From Exiguobacterium oxidotolerans JCM 12280 (GTDB lineage: Bacteria; Bacillota; Bacilli; Exiguobacteriales; Exiguobacteriaceae): a stretch of DNA of 64,000 nt. The notes below the pieces were generated by a model. That model was not told the origin of the DNA and ran no database searches. It saw only the letters and a list, made by a program, of their open reading frames with translations. The stretch covers positions 2,856,001-2,920,000 of the forward strand of contig NZ_JNIS01000001.1 of assembly GCF_000702625.1 (NCBI RefSeq), read 5' to 3'. The translations under genes and the position numbers were made by a program. Shown piece by piece: positions 17,912 to 26,577 of this stretch (the stretch's first letter is position 1; each line of letters begins with the position of its first letter).

Positions 17912-18215
17912 AGTTTGATGAATCAAAATGAAGAGAATCGACATACTGCTTAGCTTCGAGTAATGAATAACCAAGTTGATTTCGGACTAGTTTAACAGCT
18001 TCCACCATCTGATCCTCTTGAAGAAGGTGTTTAACTTGATGTTGGAGTTTAACCTCATCCGCATCTACTCCCGGCATTCCAAGGTGAATTTGAATACGTT
18101 TAATTTCCTTCGTTAATTGCTGTTGCTGGATCCGCTGCTTGGCTAGTTGTTGTGAAATCGATTGCCAGATGATGGCAAGAAGCAAGACGGGCAACCATGT
18201 GAATAAAGCATCCAT
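17910..18215 (-). CDS. Membrane-anchored protein with L7/L12 C-terminal-like domain
   Basis: A 101-residue protein. One N-terminal membrane segment (LFTWLPVLLLAIIW) is followed by a Gln/Lys-rich coiled coil (about residues 20-45). The C-terminal part, with EAVKLVRNQLGYSLLEAKQYVDSL, resembles the ribosomal protein L7/L12 C-terminal fold found in several uncharacterised Firmicutes proteins. ATG 18215 follows AAAGGAGGTGG; the longer in-frame start lacks a ribosome site. Role unknown. Confidence 0.65.
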   Translation of the reverse strand: MDALFTWLPVLLLAIIWQSISQQLAKQRIQQQQLTKEIKRIQIHLGMPGVDADEVKLQHQVKHLLQEDQMVEAVKLVRNQLGYSLLEAKQYVDSLHFDSSN

Positions 18216-18338
18216 CAATGCCTCCACCTCCTTTTGTTCACCGTAGCATAGACTGTACCATGTAACAAATAGTGGAAAAGTCATGAGAATACGTTTATTC
18301 TTAATAAGTGGTAAATAAAGGTTTTTTAGGTGAAAGGA

Positions 18339-19082
18339 ATGAAAAAAGTGGAAAAAATCATTGTATCGTTAATTCCGTTGTTAGTCCTCATAGGTGGTGT
18401 CATGTTCGGTGGTTTCGTCGTGACGCTCTCAAGTCTGTATTACTTACGGCGCCGCTCATTTGAACGAAGTACATATAAGCAAGTAACACAAGAACGATTC
18501 CTCAAAGCGGTCCGTGACAAAGGGCTGTGGGGCGAGTATTTGACGACACGCCAACTAGAAAAGATCGACGGATACGGAAAGTTTGTCATCAATACATATG
18601 TACCAAAAGCACGGGGGAAAGGCCTGACGGAAATCGACGTCACGTTCATTCATGAGAGCGGGATTTACGTCCTCGAATCGAAAAACTACAGCGGCTGGAT
18701 TTTCGGGAAAGAAGCGGACCGCCAGTGGACACAGATGTTCAAGAATCGGTTCAAGCAAAAATTCTACAACCCGATCAAACAAAATGAACAGCACCTGAAG
18801 AGTCTTCAAAAGTTTTTGTCTGAAACGGTTGAGGCAGATGTTTTTAAATCACTGATCGTCTTCAGTGAACGGTGCGAACTGAAGAAAATCACGGTCGATT
18901 CGAGCCATGTCCATGTCATCAAGCGGAATGAGTTACGCCGGACCATCAATAAACTGGCGACGGTTAATCGTTTGACACCAGCACAAGTCGATAACGTTTA
19001 CGAGGAGCTCAAGCAACGGTCACAAGTCGATCAAATGATTAAAGACGCGCATATCGAATCGATAAAATCGTTTACGTCGTAA
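18339..19082 (+). CDS. NERD domain-containing protein
   Basis: A 247-residue protein with an N-terminal membrane segment (about residues 7-30) followed by a nuclease-related domain. NERD landmarks are GEYLTTRQLEKIDGYGKFVINTYVP, the acidic EIDVTFIHESGIYVLESKNY (E/D-x-D and E-x-K-like positions), and GWIFG. The PD-(D/E)xK-like residues appear present, suggesting nuclease potential, but no activity is established for most family members. ATG 18339 follows AGGTGAAAGG. Stands alone. Confidence 0.82.
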   Translation: MKKVEKIIVSLIPLLVLIGGVMFGGFVVTLSSLYYLRRRSFERSTYKQVTQERFLKAVRDKGLWGEYLTTRQLEKIDGYGKFVINTYVPKARGKGLTEIDVTFIHESGIYVLESKNYSGWIFGKEADRQWTQMFKNRFKQKFYNPIKQNEQHLKSLQKFLSETVEADVFKSLIVFSERCELKKITVDSSHVHVIKRNELRRTINKLATVNRLTPAQVDNVYEELKQRSQVDQMIKDAHIESIKSFTS

Positions 19083-19124
19083 GTAACTGTATACATTTTA
19101 AATGCGTGAGGGGGATTGCTTTTA

Positions 19125-20780
19125 ATGAAAGATGCTTTGAGCACACTTGAAGCTAGTTATACAAGATTGATGAAAGAAGACGAGTCGAATGGTTTAGATA
19201 TTGAAGCCTTTCTTGAGCGTCATTCAAAAATCATTGATACATACGAAGAGCTGATTACCAAAAAGTACATTGCTTTTCAACGAGATACTGCAAACCAACT
19301 GTATGAAGAAGAACTGGATTTTGTGCAAACTAACATAAAGCCGTTGTTATCGAAGTTTAAGCATGAAATGGATCAGAAGACCTTGCAGTATATCGGAGAT
19401 AAACCGGACTACACCAGACTGCGAGAGAAACTGAAGAGCAAACAGAATAGTTATTCGGAATCTAATACAGCAGTCCGTCTAGAAGAAGATCAACTCGTAA
19501 ATCAATACTTAAAAATTACAGGTGGATTAACTTCACCGTCCAATCAAAATCAGGATTTGAGCGACTTGTACAGTTCTTTATATGACAAAAACGAAGATGT
19601 TCGAGAGCGTGCATTTCGTAATATAGCACTTGCTTATGGTCAAATTGAACAAGACGTTAACCTGATTTTTGATCGACTCATTAACTTGCGGATCAAAAAA
19701 GCGGGAGAAGTAGGTTTAAATACGTTTTCTGAATTTGCATTTACTGAGCTCGGACGAACTGATTATACACCAAACAATTGTAGAGAAATTGCCGGAGCGA
19801 TTAAACAGCACTTCCTACCGATTAAAGAGAAGCTGCAAAGAGAACAGGAAAATTACTTAGGAAAGAAACACCTTTCACCTTGGGATAGCAAAGTGTCACC
19901 TTACTCTGACATAACGCATGTTTACGGTGATTCAGAAGACGTATTACTAAAAACGGTTGGCGATATCTTAAGAAAAATTGATCCGTACTTTTACACCGTC
20001 TTCAACGCGTTACACCGTACAGGAAACGTTGATTTAAAACCTAGAGCGAATAAAGCACCGGGCGGATTTTCGGAATTTCTCCCGGCTTCTCGTGAATCGT
20101 TTATATTTATGAATATGACAGGGACGTTTGATGATCTTGTTATTTTCATGCATGAAATCGGTCACGCCATCCACCATGATTTAATCAAGGACATTCCGTT
20201 CAGTGAAGACAAGCGAATTACGATGGAAGTGTCAGAGTTTGCTGCGATGTCGTTAGAGTTGCTCTCAATGGAGCATTGGAATCTCGCAGTCACTGATCAG
20301 TTCTCGCTCTATCAAGCTAAAATGGAACACTTCAGATTAATCGTCGAATTTCTTCCTCAAACCATCATCGTTGATCAGTTTCAAGACTGGGTCTATCATC
20401 ATCCTACTCACAGCCATGAAGAGCGAAGAAAAAAATTCGAGTCGCTCACCGACATGTATGATACGGGTGTCGTCGATTGGGGGACTGTATCAGCATGGAA
20501 AGGGCAAGAGTGGATGAGCGTCATCCATATTTTCGAAACGCCGTTTTATTATATCGAGTATGCGATTGCTCAAATTGCTGCGCTCCAGCTGTATATGCAC
20601 TATAAAAAAGACCCGATGGAGACGCTAGAACGATTCAAACGGGCTTTGGCGATGGGCAGCAGTCGTTCCGTTACAGAAATTTATGAGCTTGCCGGTGTCA
20701 AATTTGATTTTTCTGAAGCGACGTTACGTCCTTTGACACAGTTCATTACGAGTGAATTAGAAGCAATTCATCCTGAATGA
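19125..20780 (+). CDS. M3 family oligoendopeptidase (PepF-like)
   Basis: A 551-residue zinc metallopeptidase. The active-site helix HEIGHAIHHD starts at His343 (H343-E344-x-x-H347) and the downstream glutamate is supplied by the EVSEFAAMSLE segment. The N-terminal half is helical, as in PepF oligopeptidases that cut 7-17-residue peptides in the cytoplasm. Family members are usually near 560-600 residues. ATG 19125 follows GAGGGGGA. Codon use is somewhat more A/T-rich than its neighbours. Confidence 0.88.
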   Translation: MKDALSTLEASYTRLMKEDESNGLDIEAFLERHSKIIDTYEELITKKYIAFQRDTANQLYEEELDFVQTNIKPLLSKFKHEMDQKTLQYIGDKPDYTRLREKLKSKQNSYSESNTAVRLEEDQLVNQYLKITGGLTSPSNQNQDLSDLYSSLYDKNEDVRERAFRNIALAYGQIEQDVNLIFDRLINLRIKKAGEVGLNTFSEFAFTELGRTDYTPNNCREIAGAIKQHFLPIKEKLQREQENYLGKKHLSPWDSKVSPYSDITHVYGDSEDVLLKTVGDILRKIDPYFYTVFNALHRTGNVDLKPRANKAPGGFSEFLPASRESFIFMNMTGTFDDLVIFMHEIGHAIHHDLIKDIPFSEDKRITMEVSEFAAMSLELLSMEHWNLAVTDQFSLYQAKMEHFRLIVEFLPQTIIVDQFQDWVYHHPTHSHEERRKKFESLTDMYDTGVVDWGTVSAWKGQEWMSVIHIFETPFYYIEYAIAQIAALQLYMHYKKDPMETLERFKRALAMGSSRSVTEIYELAGVKFDFSEATLRPLTQFITSELEAIHPE

Positions 20781-20810
20781 AAAGCCATTTAAGAAAGGAC
20801 TACCTTTTGC

Positions 20811-21413
20811 ATGCTAACCTTTGAACTTCCTTGTTTTTTGATGATTACGATCTGTTTACTTATTCTTTCTTACCGCGTTAGACAAGGTAAAATTTCAGGA
20901 CGACGCTTTAGTTACTGGATGATATTTTCCGTTTATCTTGCCGGCGTCGTGGCAGTTACGTTATTTCCATTACCCGTTCAACGAAGCTTGATTGATGATG
21001 TAATTCGTGAACAGTATGGGGAACAGCATAACTTCATTCCGTTCAAATTGCTGTTTGATACGGTAGTGTCAGGACAAGGCAAAGTTTTTTTGATCCAGAT
21101 CATGGGAAATGTCCTTTTGTTTGTACCGTTAGGAATCTTTGTATTAGTTCTTTATCCGAGGATGAAGCGACGGAACGTCATCTTGCTTGGGTTGTTGATG
21201 AGTATAGGCATTGAATCGACACAAGCGATTACGGGTCTGTTCATCGGCTACAACTACCGAAGTTTTGACGTCGATGATTTGTGGTTGAACGTATTAGGGA
21301 CGATGCTTGGTGTGCTAATCATATCTGGATTTTTGAAAAGGATCCGTTCCGCGCAACAGAAAAATAGAAACATCGACGATTCAAGAAATGTCATTGACAA
21401 CTCCTCTTCCTGA
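20811..21413 (+). CDS. VanZ family protein
   Basis: A 200-residue membrane protein with about five hydrophobic segments. The VanZ landmarks are NFIPFKLL, GNVLLFVPLGIF, GIESTQ and DVDDLWLNVLGTMLG. VanZ itself confers low teicoplanin resistance; most chromosomal relatives have no known role but may affect envelope permeability. It begins 30 bases after the M3 peptidase and its end overlaps the promoter of the marR gene. Confidence 0.85.
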   Translation: MLTFELPCFLMITICLLILSYRVRQGKISGRRFSYWMIFSVYLAGVVAVTLFPLPVQRSLIDDVIREQYGEQHNFIPFKLLFDTVVSGQGKVFLIQIMGNVLLFVPLGIFVLVLYPRMKRRNVILLGLLMSIGIESTQAITGLFIGYNYRSFDVDDLWLNVLGTMLGVLIISGFLKRIRSAQQKNRNIDDSRNVIDNSSS

Positions 21414-21423
21414 CCAGTATAGT
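21394..21423 (+). promoter_or_regulatory. Promoter of the marR gene
   Basis: Consensus TTGACA (21394-21399), 18-bp spacer, TATAGT (21418-21423), partly inside the vanZ 3' end. Confidence 0.65.
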
Positions 21424-21445
21424 GAGTAAGTCGAAATAATAAGTA

Positions 21446-21458
21446 GTGCAACTATTTA
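21446..21458 (-). promoter_or_regulatory. Candidate MarR operator, copy 1
   Basis: On the minus strand this reads TAAATAGTTGCAC, identical over 13 bases to a second copy at 21920-21932. It lies just after the marR promoter in the leader, a position suited to autorepression. Confidence 0.6.
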
Positions 21459-21478
21459 TCGGAAAGAAGGGGAAGCAT

Positions 21479-21901
21479 GTGAAGGAAGTCGATTGGTCGC
21501 TTGGAATGCACTTGTCGCGCAGCTATCACTCATTTAAACGGGCGGCGACGAAGCGGATGGACGTGCATGGTCTGACACCGGAACAATTCTCCGTTTTAAG
21601 TGAACTGCATAAGCAAGAGGGAGTGTCCCAGAAGCAGTTAGCGCTCGTGACGGAACGGGATCAAACAACCGTCGGGAAGATTCTTGATAAGCTTGTCAAA
21701 AAAGGTTTCGTCATGCGAACGTCTGACCCGAGAGATCGCCGTGCCTTCATTCTTTTGACAACAAAAGAAGGTGTCCGCGTCCTGGAATCCCTTGAACCGA
21801 CGCTTGATGCGTTGCAAGCGGAAGCGTTTCAGGGTCTGACGAAAACGGAGATTGAACACTTCATTCGGACGCTTGAAACCATTCACAAAAATGTGACGTG
21901 A
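21479..21901 (+). CDS. MarR family transcriptional regulator
   Basis: A 140-residue winged-helix regulator. Helix-turn-helix (VSQKQLALVTERDQTTVGKILDKL) and wing (DPRDRRAFILLT) follow the MarR pattern. Such dimers usually repress drug-export or stress genes and are released by ligands or oxidation. GTG 21479 follows AAGGGGAAG; a GTG at 21446 is in frame but lies in the candidate operator. The matching motif before the next gene suggests that it controls both itself and the ABC-2-like exporter. Confidence 0.88.
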   Translation: MKEVDWSLGMHLSRSYHSFKRAATKRMDVHGLTPEQFSVLSELHKQEGVSQKQLALVTERDQTTVGKILDKLVKKGFVMRTSDPRDRRAFILLTTKEGVRVLESLEPTLDALQAEAFQGLTKTEIEHFIRTLETIHKNVT

Positions 21902-21919
21902 GTGGTTTTCTTTTTCGGT

Positions 21920-21932
21920 TAAATAGTTGCAC
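21920..21932 (+). promoter_or_regulatory. Candidate MarR operator, copy 2
   Basis: TAAATAGTTGCAC on the plus strand, within the promoter region of the membrane exporter gene (TATTAT lies just downstream). The wider site AATAG-N9-CTATT is an inverted repeat. Confidence 0.6.
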
Positions 21933-21973
21933 ATGCTATTATAAGTAATGCATATAAAAAGGGGATACAAAAA

Positions 21974-23002
21974 ATGAAGACAATGAAAGACGTATTTGCA
22001 ATCACACAAACGAAAGTCGGGCTGATGTTCGCCCTCGTCGTACCGGTTCTCTTCCTCGTCGTCTGGATGACAGGGTACCAAGGTGCGACGGAACGACTTG
22101 ATCAATTACGCGTCGCGGTCGTGGCGGATCAAGGCTCAGCAGACTTCTATCAACAGTTCAAAGCTGAAAGTCCATTTACCGTCTCGCAAGTCAATTCAAC
22201 AGAAGCCGGACTGAAGCAACTCGACCAGGGTGACGTCGAAATGGTCCTCGTCGCCGACTTGACGAATGAACAGCACGTGACGTTCCACGTCAACCAAGCC
22301 AATGCAGAGTTCGCCAATGGAATCCTGAAGCAAGGGGCAGGACAAATCGTCAATCAACTGAATGGAGATGTTCCATTCACATCCGATATTATCATCGAAC
22401 ATCGCGTGTCAGATTTCTCGACGTCGATGTTACCGATCATCCTCGGCTTCGTCATTTACATCGCGGTCATGACGATGGGGATTCAGTTTAATCTCGTGAC
22501 ACAAATTCTTCAGAAGCACCATCAAAAGTGGGCGCTCTTTTGGAGTAAACAACTGTTGCATGGCATCGTCCTCGTCGTCGTGCCACTTGTCATGGTGACG
22601 ATTGCCTTCTTGTTCTCGGATAGTACAGCATCCTTTTTAAAAATCTGGGGATTTCAAGTCTTATTAACAGCAGCCTGTATCAGTGTCACGCAAATGAACT
22701 TTGCGATCTTTGGACCAATCGCACCGCTCGTCAACGTCGCGCTGATTCCGTTCCAGTTGATGACGGCAGGAAATATCGTGCCACCATCGATGCTCGCACC
22801 GTTCTATCAGTCGCTCGGTCAGTTTCTTCCCGTCCCGAATGCAGTCGCAGGACTGACACGATTACTTTACTTTGATGGAGATATCTCGAAGTATGCCTTT
22901 AACCTGGTAATCATTTTAATTGTGACGTTAGGCGTTACGTTGATCGTAACGGCGATCCGTCGCGATCAAGCACACATCGTTGAAGTGAAACAAGCGTCAT
23001 GA
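21974..23002 (+). CDS. ABC-2-type / YhgE-like membrane exporter protein
   Basis: A 342-residue protein with one N-terminal membrane segment, an extracytoplasmic domain (about residues 40-145) and a C-terminal cluster of five or six segments. This is the layout of ABC-2 permease/DUF3533 and YhgE-Pip-like proteins, which often take part in drug or lipid export. No ATPase gene accompanies it. Candidate MarR operators flank the upstream gene and this promoter, so it is likely the regulated target. ATG follows AAAAAGGGGA. Confidence 0.72.
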   Translation: MKTMKDVFAITQTKVGLMFALVVPVLFLVVWMTGYQGATERLDQLRVAVVADQGSADFYQQFKAESPFTVSQVNSTEAGLKQLDQGDVEMVLVADLTNEQHVTFHVNQANAEFANGILKQGAGQIVNQLNGDVPFTSDIIIEHRVSDFSTSMLPIILGFVIYIAVMTMGIQFNLVTQILQKHHQKWALFWSKQLLHGIVLVVVPLVMVTIAFLFSDSTASFLKIWGFQVLLTAACISVTQMNFAIFGPIAPLVNVALIPFQLMTAGNIVPPSMLAPFYQSLGQFLPVPNAVAGLTRLLYFDGDISKYAFNLVIILIVTLGVTLIVTAIRRDQAHIVEVKQAS

Positions 23003-23007
23003 AAAAA

Positions 23008-23046
23008 CGAGCGACCTCCGGAATCGGGGTCGCTCGCTTTTCGTTT
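23008..23046. terminator. Convergent terminator
   Basis: Arms CGAGCGACCTCCG and CGGGGTCGCTCG with a T-rich tail on the plus strand and A-rich flank before it, so it can act in both directions. Confidence 0.8.
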
Positions 23047-23687
23047 TATGCAAATACGTCAGCGATTGGTGTGTCGCCTTCAAGGAGTGTGATCGTTTGC
23101 CGATACGACGATTCTTGACCGATTGAAGCGACGATGACGGCTGCGACATCTTCGCGGGCAATTGATTTTGTATCCGCATCAGACGGGTCGGTCGTCACGG
23201 CACCTGTGCCGGCGTCGTCCGATAAACCGCCGGGACGCAAAATCGTATAGTTGAGTTTGCTGTCACGTAACAAGCGATCGGCGTAGTGTTTTGCGACATA
23301 ATACGGTTTCATGCTGTCAGACCAAGTCTCTGGCGAATCGGCGTTCAAGGCACTGACCATGATGAATTGTTTCGCGTTTTGTTGCTCTGCTGCCGCAATT
23401 GATTTAGCGGCACCGTCTAAGTCAATCAACATCGTCTTGTCGGCACCGGTGTGTCCGCCGGATCCCGCTGTGAAGATGACGACGTCGCTATCTCCGAGTG
23501 CGTCCTGGATCGATGCCATGTTTTGCTCGAGATCAAGCAAGACAGGAGTCAGTCCGAGTGCTTCAAAGTCAGAAAACTGGTCAGGTGACCGCAGACCGAC
23601 GCGGACTTCATGAGTCGAGTCACTCAATTGTTTGGCGACGTGCCGTCCGACTTTCCCGTTCGCTCCGATAATGAATACTTTACTCAT
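23046..23687 (-). CDS. NAD(P)-binding SDR-like protein (YhfK-type)
   Basis: A 213-residue atypical short-chain dehydrogenase. The nucleotide-binding loop GANGKVGRH starts at residue 8, followed by a basic residue pattern (VGLRSP) that favours NADP. YYVAKHYADRLL supplies Tyr and Lys of a YxxxK motif, and ILRPGGL is typical of the NAD(P)H-binding/NmrA-like group. Substrate unknown. ATG 23687 follows GGAGG; the longer in-frame start has no ribosome site. Confidence 0.85.
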   Translation of the reverse strand: MSKVFIIGANGKVGRHVAKQLSDSTHEVRVGLRSPDQFSDFEALGLTPVLLDLEQNMASIQDALGDSDVVIFTAGSGGHTGADKTMLIDLDGAAKSIAAAEQQNAKQFIMVSALNADSPETWSDSMKPYYVAKHYADRLLRDSKLNYTILRPGGLSDDAGTGAVTTDPSDADTKSIAREDVAAVIVASIGQESSYRQTITLLEGDTPIADVFA

Positions 23688-23814
23688 CTTACATTCCTCC
23701 ATTTCGCTAATTGATTCTTTTTTATTATGGAAGAACGGTAAGCCGGAATGCAATCGAGAGGGCTTGGCACAATACATCGAATGGAACCAATTTGACGAAA
23801 TAATCAAAAAAATC

Positions 23815-23843
23815 TTGGATAACATAACGCAATATGATACTGT
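23815..23843 (+). promoter_or_regulatory. Promoter of the binding-protein gene
   Basis: TTGGAT, 17-bp spacer, TACTGT, about 50 bases before the GTG start. Confidence 0.4.
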
Positions 23844-23894
23844 TTTGAGTATTACACAGAAAAAAGCGTCAGACAGAGAGAGGAAGCGAGCAGA

Positions 23895-24716
23895 GTGAAT
23901 AAAAGAGGATTAGCACTTGGAGGAAGTCTGTTGCTTTCTGGTCTATTGGCAGCAACACGATTAAAAGATGTCACCGGTTCACTCAGTGTCGGGAAACAAA
24001 ACGTCTTCACGACGAAAAAAATCGTCGTCGGGACGACCGGGGATTATAAACCGTTTACGTACTTGAACCGTCAGACGAATCAATATGAAGGGTTTGATAT
24101 CGACGTCATCCGCTCGTTTGCCGAGAAAGCCGGACTGGAAGTCGAATTCGTCCCGACGACATGGGGGACGCTGACACGTGACTTACGTGCCGGGAAATTC
24201 CATATGGTCGTTGGCGGCGTCACGAAGAACATCGAACGGGAGATCGTCGGTGACTTCACGAAAAGCTATCTATCGTTTCAAAAGACACCTCTTGTCCGCG
24301 CTTCCGATCTCGATGTGTTGACGTCAATCGAAACAATCAATCGTCCCGATGTGACAATCGGCTTGAATCCGGGCGGTACAAATGAACAGTTTGTCCGCCA
24401 AACGTTTGATCAGGCACATATCGTCATGTATGCGGATAATTTGGCAATTCCGGCGGCAGTCGCAACGGGAGAAGTGGATGTCATGATCACGGATACCGTC
24501 GAAGCGATTTATTACGCATCGCTTGATGTCCGGTTAGGTGCCCCGAAAATTAATGAAAAATGGATTCCGGCCGAAAAAAGTTATCTCATTCAAGATCGGC
24601 AAACGGAAGTCCTGGATGTCATGAATCTTTGGATGAACTCCTATGAAGGAAAACAACGGATTGCGCAATTAAAAGACAAGTGGTGTGTCGCTTCGGTCGC
24701 ACACGACGTGGTATAG
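23895..24716 (+). CDS. Solute-binding-like protein, cyclohexadienyl dehydratase-type
   Basis: A 273-residue type 2 periplasmic-binding fold. The N-terminal hydrophobic segment (LALGGSLLLSGLLAA) has no lipobox cysteine, so it is an anchor or a cleaved signal. The GTTGDYKPFTY opening of the mature part and the ITDTVEAIYYA segment resemble PheC-type cyclohexadienyl dehydratases, secreted enzymes built on this fold, more than classical amino-acid binding proteins. No permease or ATPase genes are adjacent, which also fits an enzyme. Activity is not proven. The GTG start follows GAGAGGAAG. A terminator follows. Confidence 0.68.
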   Translation: MNKRGLALGGSLLLSGLLAATRLKDVTGSLSVGKQNVFTTKKIVVGTTGDYKPFTYLNRQTNQYEGFDIDVIRSFAEKAGLEVEFVPTTWGTLTRDLRAGKFHMVVGGVTKNIEREIVGDFTKSYLSFQKTPLVRASDLDVLTSIETINRPDVTIGLNPGGTNEQFVRQTFDQAHIVMYADNLAIPAAVATGEVDVMITDTVEAIYYASLDVRLGAPKINEKWIPAEKSYLIQDRQTEVLDVMNLWMNSYEGKQRIAQLKDKWCVASVAHDVV

Positions 24717-24728
24717 AGAATTAAAGTA

Positions 24729-24760
24729 ACGGGCAAATCCATTTGGGATTTGCCCGTTGT
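24729..24760 (+). terminator. Hairpin terminator after the binding-protein gene
   Basis: Perfect 12-bp arms ACGGGCAAATCC and GGATTTGCCCGT; the following tract is only partly T-rich (TGTTGT). Confidence 0.65.
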
Positions 24761-24790
24761 TGTGCAAACAAGGAAAAGGGGGTAAAGGTA

Positions 24791-24844
24791 ATGAAACAAC
24801 GTAAAGATAGTCTTAGTGCAGAAAGGACGGATGACCGTGATTGA
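24791..24844 (+). CDS. Short leader ORF before the ABC exporter
   Basis: A 17-codon ORF encoding MKQRKDSLSAERTDDRD. It has a strong ribosome site (AAGGGGG, eight bases before the ATG) and its stop overlaps the start region of the ABC ATPase gene. It is in a different frame from that gene. It could act as a leader peptide for translational coupling or attenuation. Alternatively it is a chance ORF. Confidence 0.4.
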   Translation: MKQRKDSLSAERTDDRD

Positions 24845-25754
24845 AGTAGAGCAGTTGACGAAGGAGTACAACGGGAAAAAAGTAGTCGACCAAATTTCAT
24901 TTCATGTGAAAAAAGGGGAGATTTTTGCGTTTTTGGGACCGAACGGCGCCGGCAAGTCGACGACGGTTCAAATGCTGACGACGTTGATTGCCGTCTCGTC
25001 CGGTCACGCGACGATTAATCAATATGATATCGAACGCGATCAAAAAAACGTCCGGCTCCAGATTGGCGTTGCCTTGCAGGAAACAGGTATCGATAATGAT
25101 TTGACGGGTCAGGAGTTGCTCGTACTGCAAGGAAAGTTGTTTGGTTTTTCCCAAGAGAAAGCAGTCGAACGAGCCCATGAATTATTGGAGCTTGTTGGTT
25201 TAGCAGCAGATGGCAAGCGCCGGTCCGGGACGTATTCCGGCGGGATGAAGCGGCGGCTCGACTTGGCACTGACGCTCGTTCACCAACCGACTGTCCTCTT
25301 TCTCGATGAACCGACGACGGGTCTTGATCCAGCAAGCCGGTTACAGATTTGGACGGAAGTCCGGCGCTTGAACGAAGAATACGGGACGACGATTTTCCTG
25401 ACGACACAGTATCTCGAAGAAGCCGATCAATTGGCCGACCGGATCGCGATCATCAATGACGGCAAGTTGATTGCGGAAGGAACAGCGGCAGAACTGAAAG
25501 CGATGAACGGAGCTGAACGGATTGAAGTCGTCCTTGAAGACGAATCCGCCAGTGAAGCGTTTCGAGCGGCATTTTCGGGACGGATTGAAAAAGAGACCGT
25601 TCTCCTGCCGTCAGATGGAACAGAGACACTCAAACAGGTCGTCCGCTATTTGGATGATCACCAGCTGACGGCACGCTCGCTCGTCGTCAAACAGCCGTCA
25701 CTCGATGATGTGTTTATTCAGTTGACCGGTCAAGCGTATAAGGAGGACAAGTGA
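24831..25754 (+). CDS. ABC exporter ATP-binding protein (DrrA-like)
   Basis: A 307-residue ATPase of the drug-resistance exporter type. Walker A is GPNGAGKS, the signature YSGGMKRRLD, Walker B VLFLDEPTTGLDP, and the switch region TTQYLEEADQLADR. The C-terminal roughly 90 residues form the DrrA accessory domain. ATG 24831 is used; GTG 24837, giving VIEVEQL, has a better-spaced AAAGGA and is a realistic alternative. It is followed at once by the permease gene, and a 17-codon leader ORF overlaps its start. Confidence 0.9.
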   Translation: MTVIEVEQLTKEYNGKKVVDQISFHVKKGEIFAFLGPNGAGKSTTVQMLTTLIAVSSGHATINQYDIERDQKNVRLQIGVALQETGIDNDLTGQELLVLQGKLFGFSQEKAVERAHELLELVGLAADGKRRSGTYSGGMKRRLDLALTLVHQPTVLFLDEPTTGLDPASRLQIWTEVRRLNEEYGTTIFLTTQYLEEADQLADRIAIINDGKLIAEGTAAELKAMNGAERIEVVLEDESASEAFRAAFSGRIEKETVLLPSDGTETLKQVVRYLDDHQLTARSLVVKQPSLDDVFIQLTGQAYKEDK

Positions 25755-25755
25755 C

Positions 25756-26523
25756 ATGTGGCGGGAAACCTTGATTTTGACAAAACGCAGTTTACTCGTG
25801 ACGTTACGGAATCCGTTCTCATTCATCCCGAATTTAATCATCAGCGTCTTTTTCCTGCTCGTCTATACGAGCGGATTATCCGGCATCTCGAGCTTACCCC
25901 AGTTCGGGGGCGTCGATTATTTGAACTTCATCTTACCCGTCTCAATCGTCTCCGGTGCCGTCGGTGGAGCAGGGGGCGCGGGACAAGCCCTCGTCAAGGA
26001 TATCGAGAGCGGTTACTTCGCACGGCTGCTGTTGACACCGGTTTCGCGGACAGCCATCGTCCTCGGACCGATGCTTGCCGGGATGTTACAGTTATTCGTC
26101 CAAACACTGTTGATTTTCGGCATGGGCTTTTTACTTGGATTATCGATTCCTGCTGGAGCTGCAGGTTTTTTCTTGACGATTGTCCTTGCGCTTGGCTTCG
26201 GACTTGCCTTTGCCGGCTATTCGGTCGGGGTCGCCCTGAAAACACGCAATGCACAGGCCGCACAAGCCGGAACGTTGTTGTTCTTCCCATTGATTTTCTT
26301 ATCGACGACGTTCGTCCCGAAAGAGTTGATTGAAGCGGAATGGTTAAAAATCGCAGCGACACTCAATCCGACAACGTACATCATGGAAGGGATGCGGGCC
26401 GTTTTGTTACGTGAGACGATTGACTGGAGTGTCTATACGCAAGGGGTGCTTGTCGCGGCCGTTCTCAGTCTTGCGATGGTCGTGTTTGCGGCACTGAATG
26501 CACGGGGAGCATTAAAAAAATGA
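25756..26523 (+). CDS. ABC-2 type permease (DrrB-like)
   Basis: A 255-residue permease with six hydrophobic segments. The DrrB-type region GGAGQALVKDIESGYFARLLLTPVSR and the C-terminal TLNPTTYIMEGMRA are family landmarks. It starts one base after the ATPase stop and should form the membrane half of the same exporter, likely for antibiotics or lipids. A terminator follows. Confidence 0.9.
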   Translation: MWRETLILTKRSLLVTLRNPFSFIPNLIISVFFLLVYTSGLSGISSLPQFGGVDYLNFILPVSIVSGAVGGAGGAGQALVKDIESGYFARLLLTPVSRTAIVLGPMLAGMLQLFVQTLLIFGMGFLLGLSIPAGAAGFFLTIVLALGFGLAFAGYSVGVALKTRNAQAAQAGTLLFFPLIFLSTTFVPKELIEAEWLKIAATLNPTTYIMEGMRAVLLRETIDWSVYTQGVLVAAVLSLAMVVFAALNARGALKK

Positions 26524-26530
26524 CACAAAC

Positions 26531-26576
26531 AAGCACCTGTCAGAGGACGATTGTCCGTTCTTTGACAGGTGCTTTC
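26531..26576. terminator. Convergent terminator
   Basis: Perfect 12-bp arms AAGCACCTGTCA (26531-26542) and TGACAGGTGCTT (26563-26574) with an inner GGAC/GTCC pairing. It separates the exporter from the converging minus-strand gene. Confidence 0.82.
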
Positions 26577-26577
26577 G

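Noticed and set aside
25758-26333. A 191-codon ORF on the plus strand in another frame over the ABC permease gene
   Set aside because: The permease frame has family motifs, hydrophobic segments and a ribosome site; the other ORF is rich in Arg, Cys and His without any domain and is a shadow.
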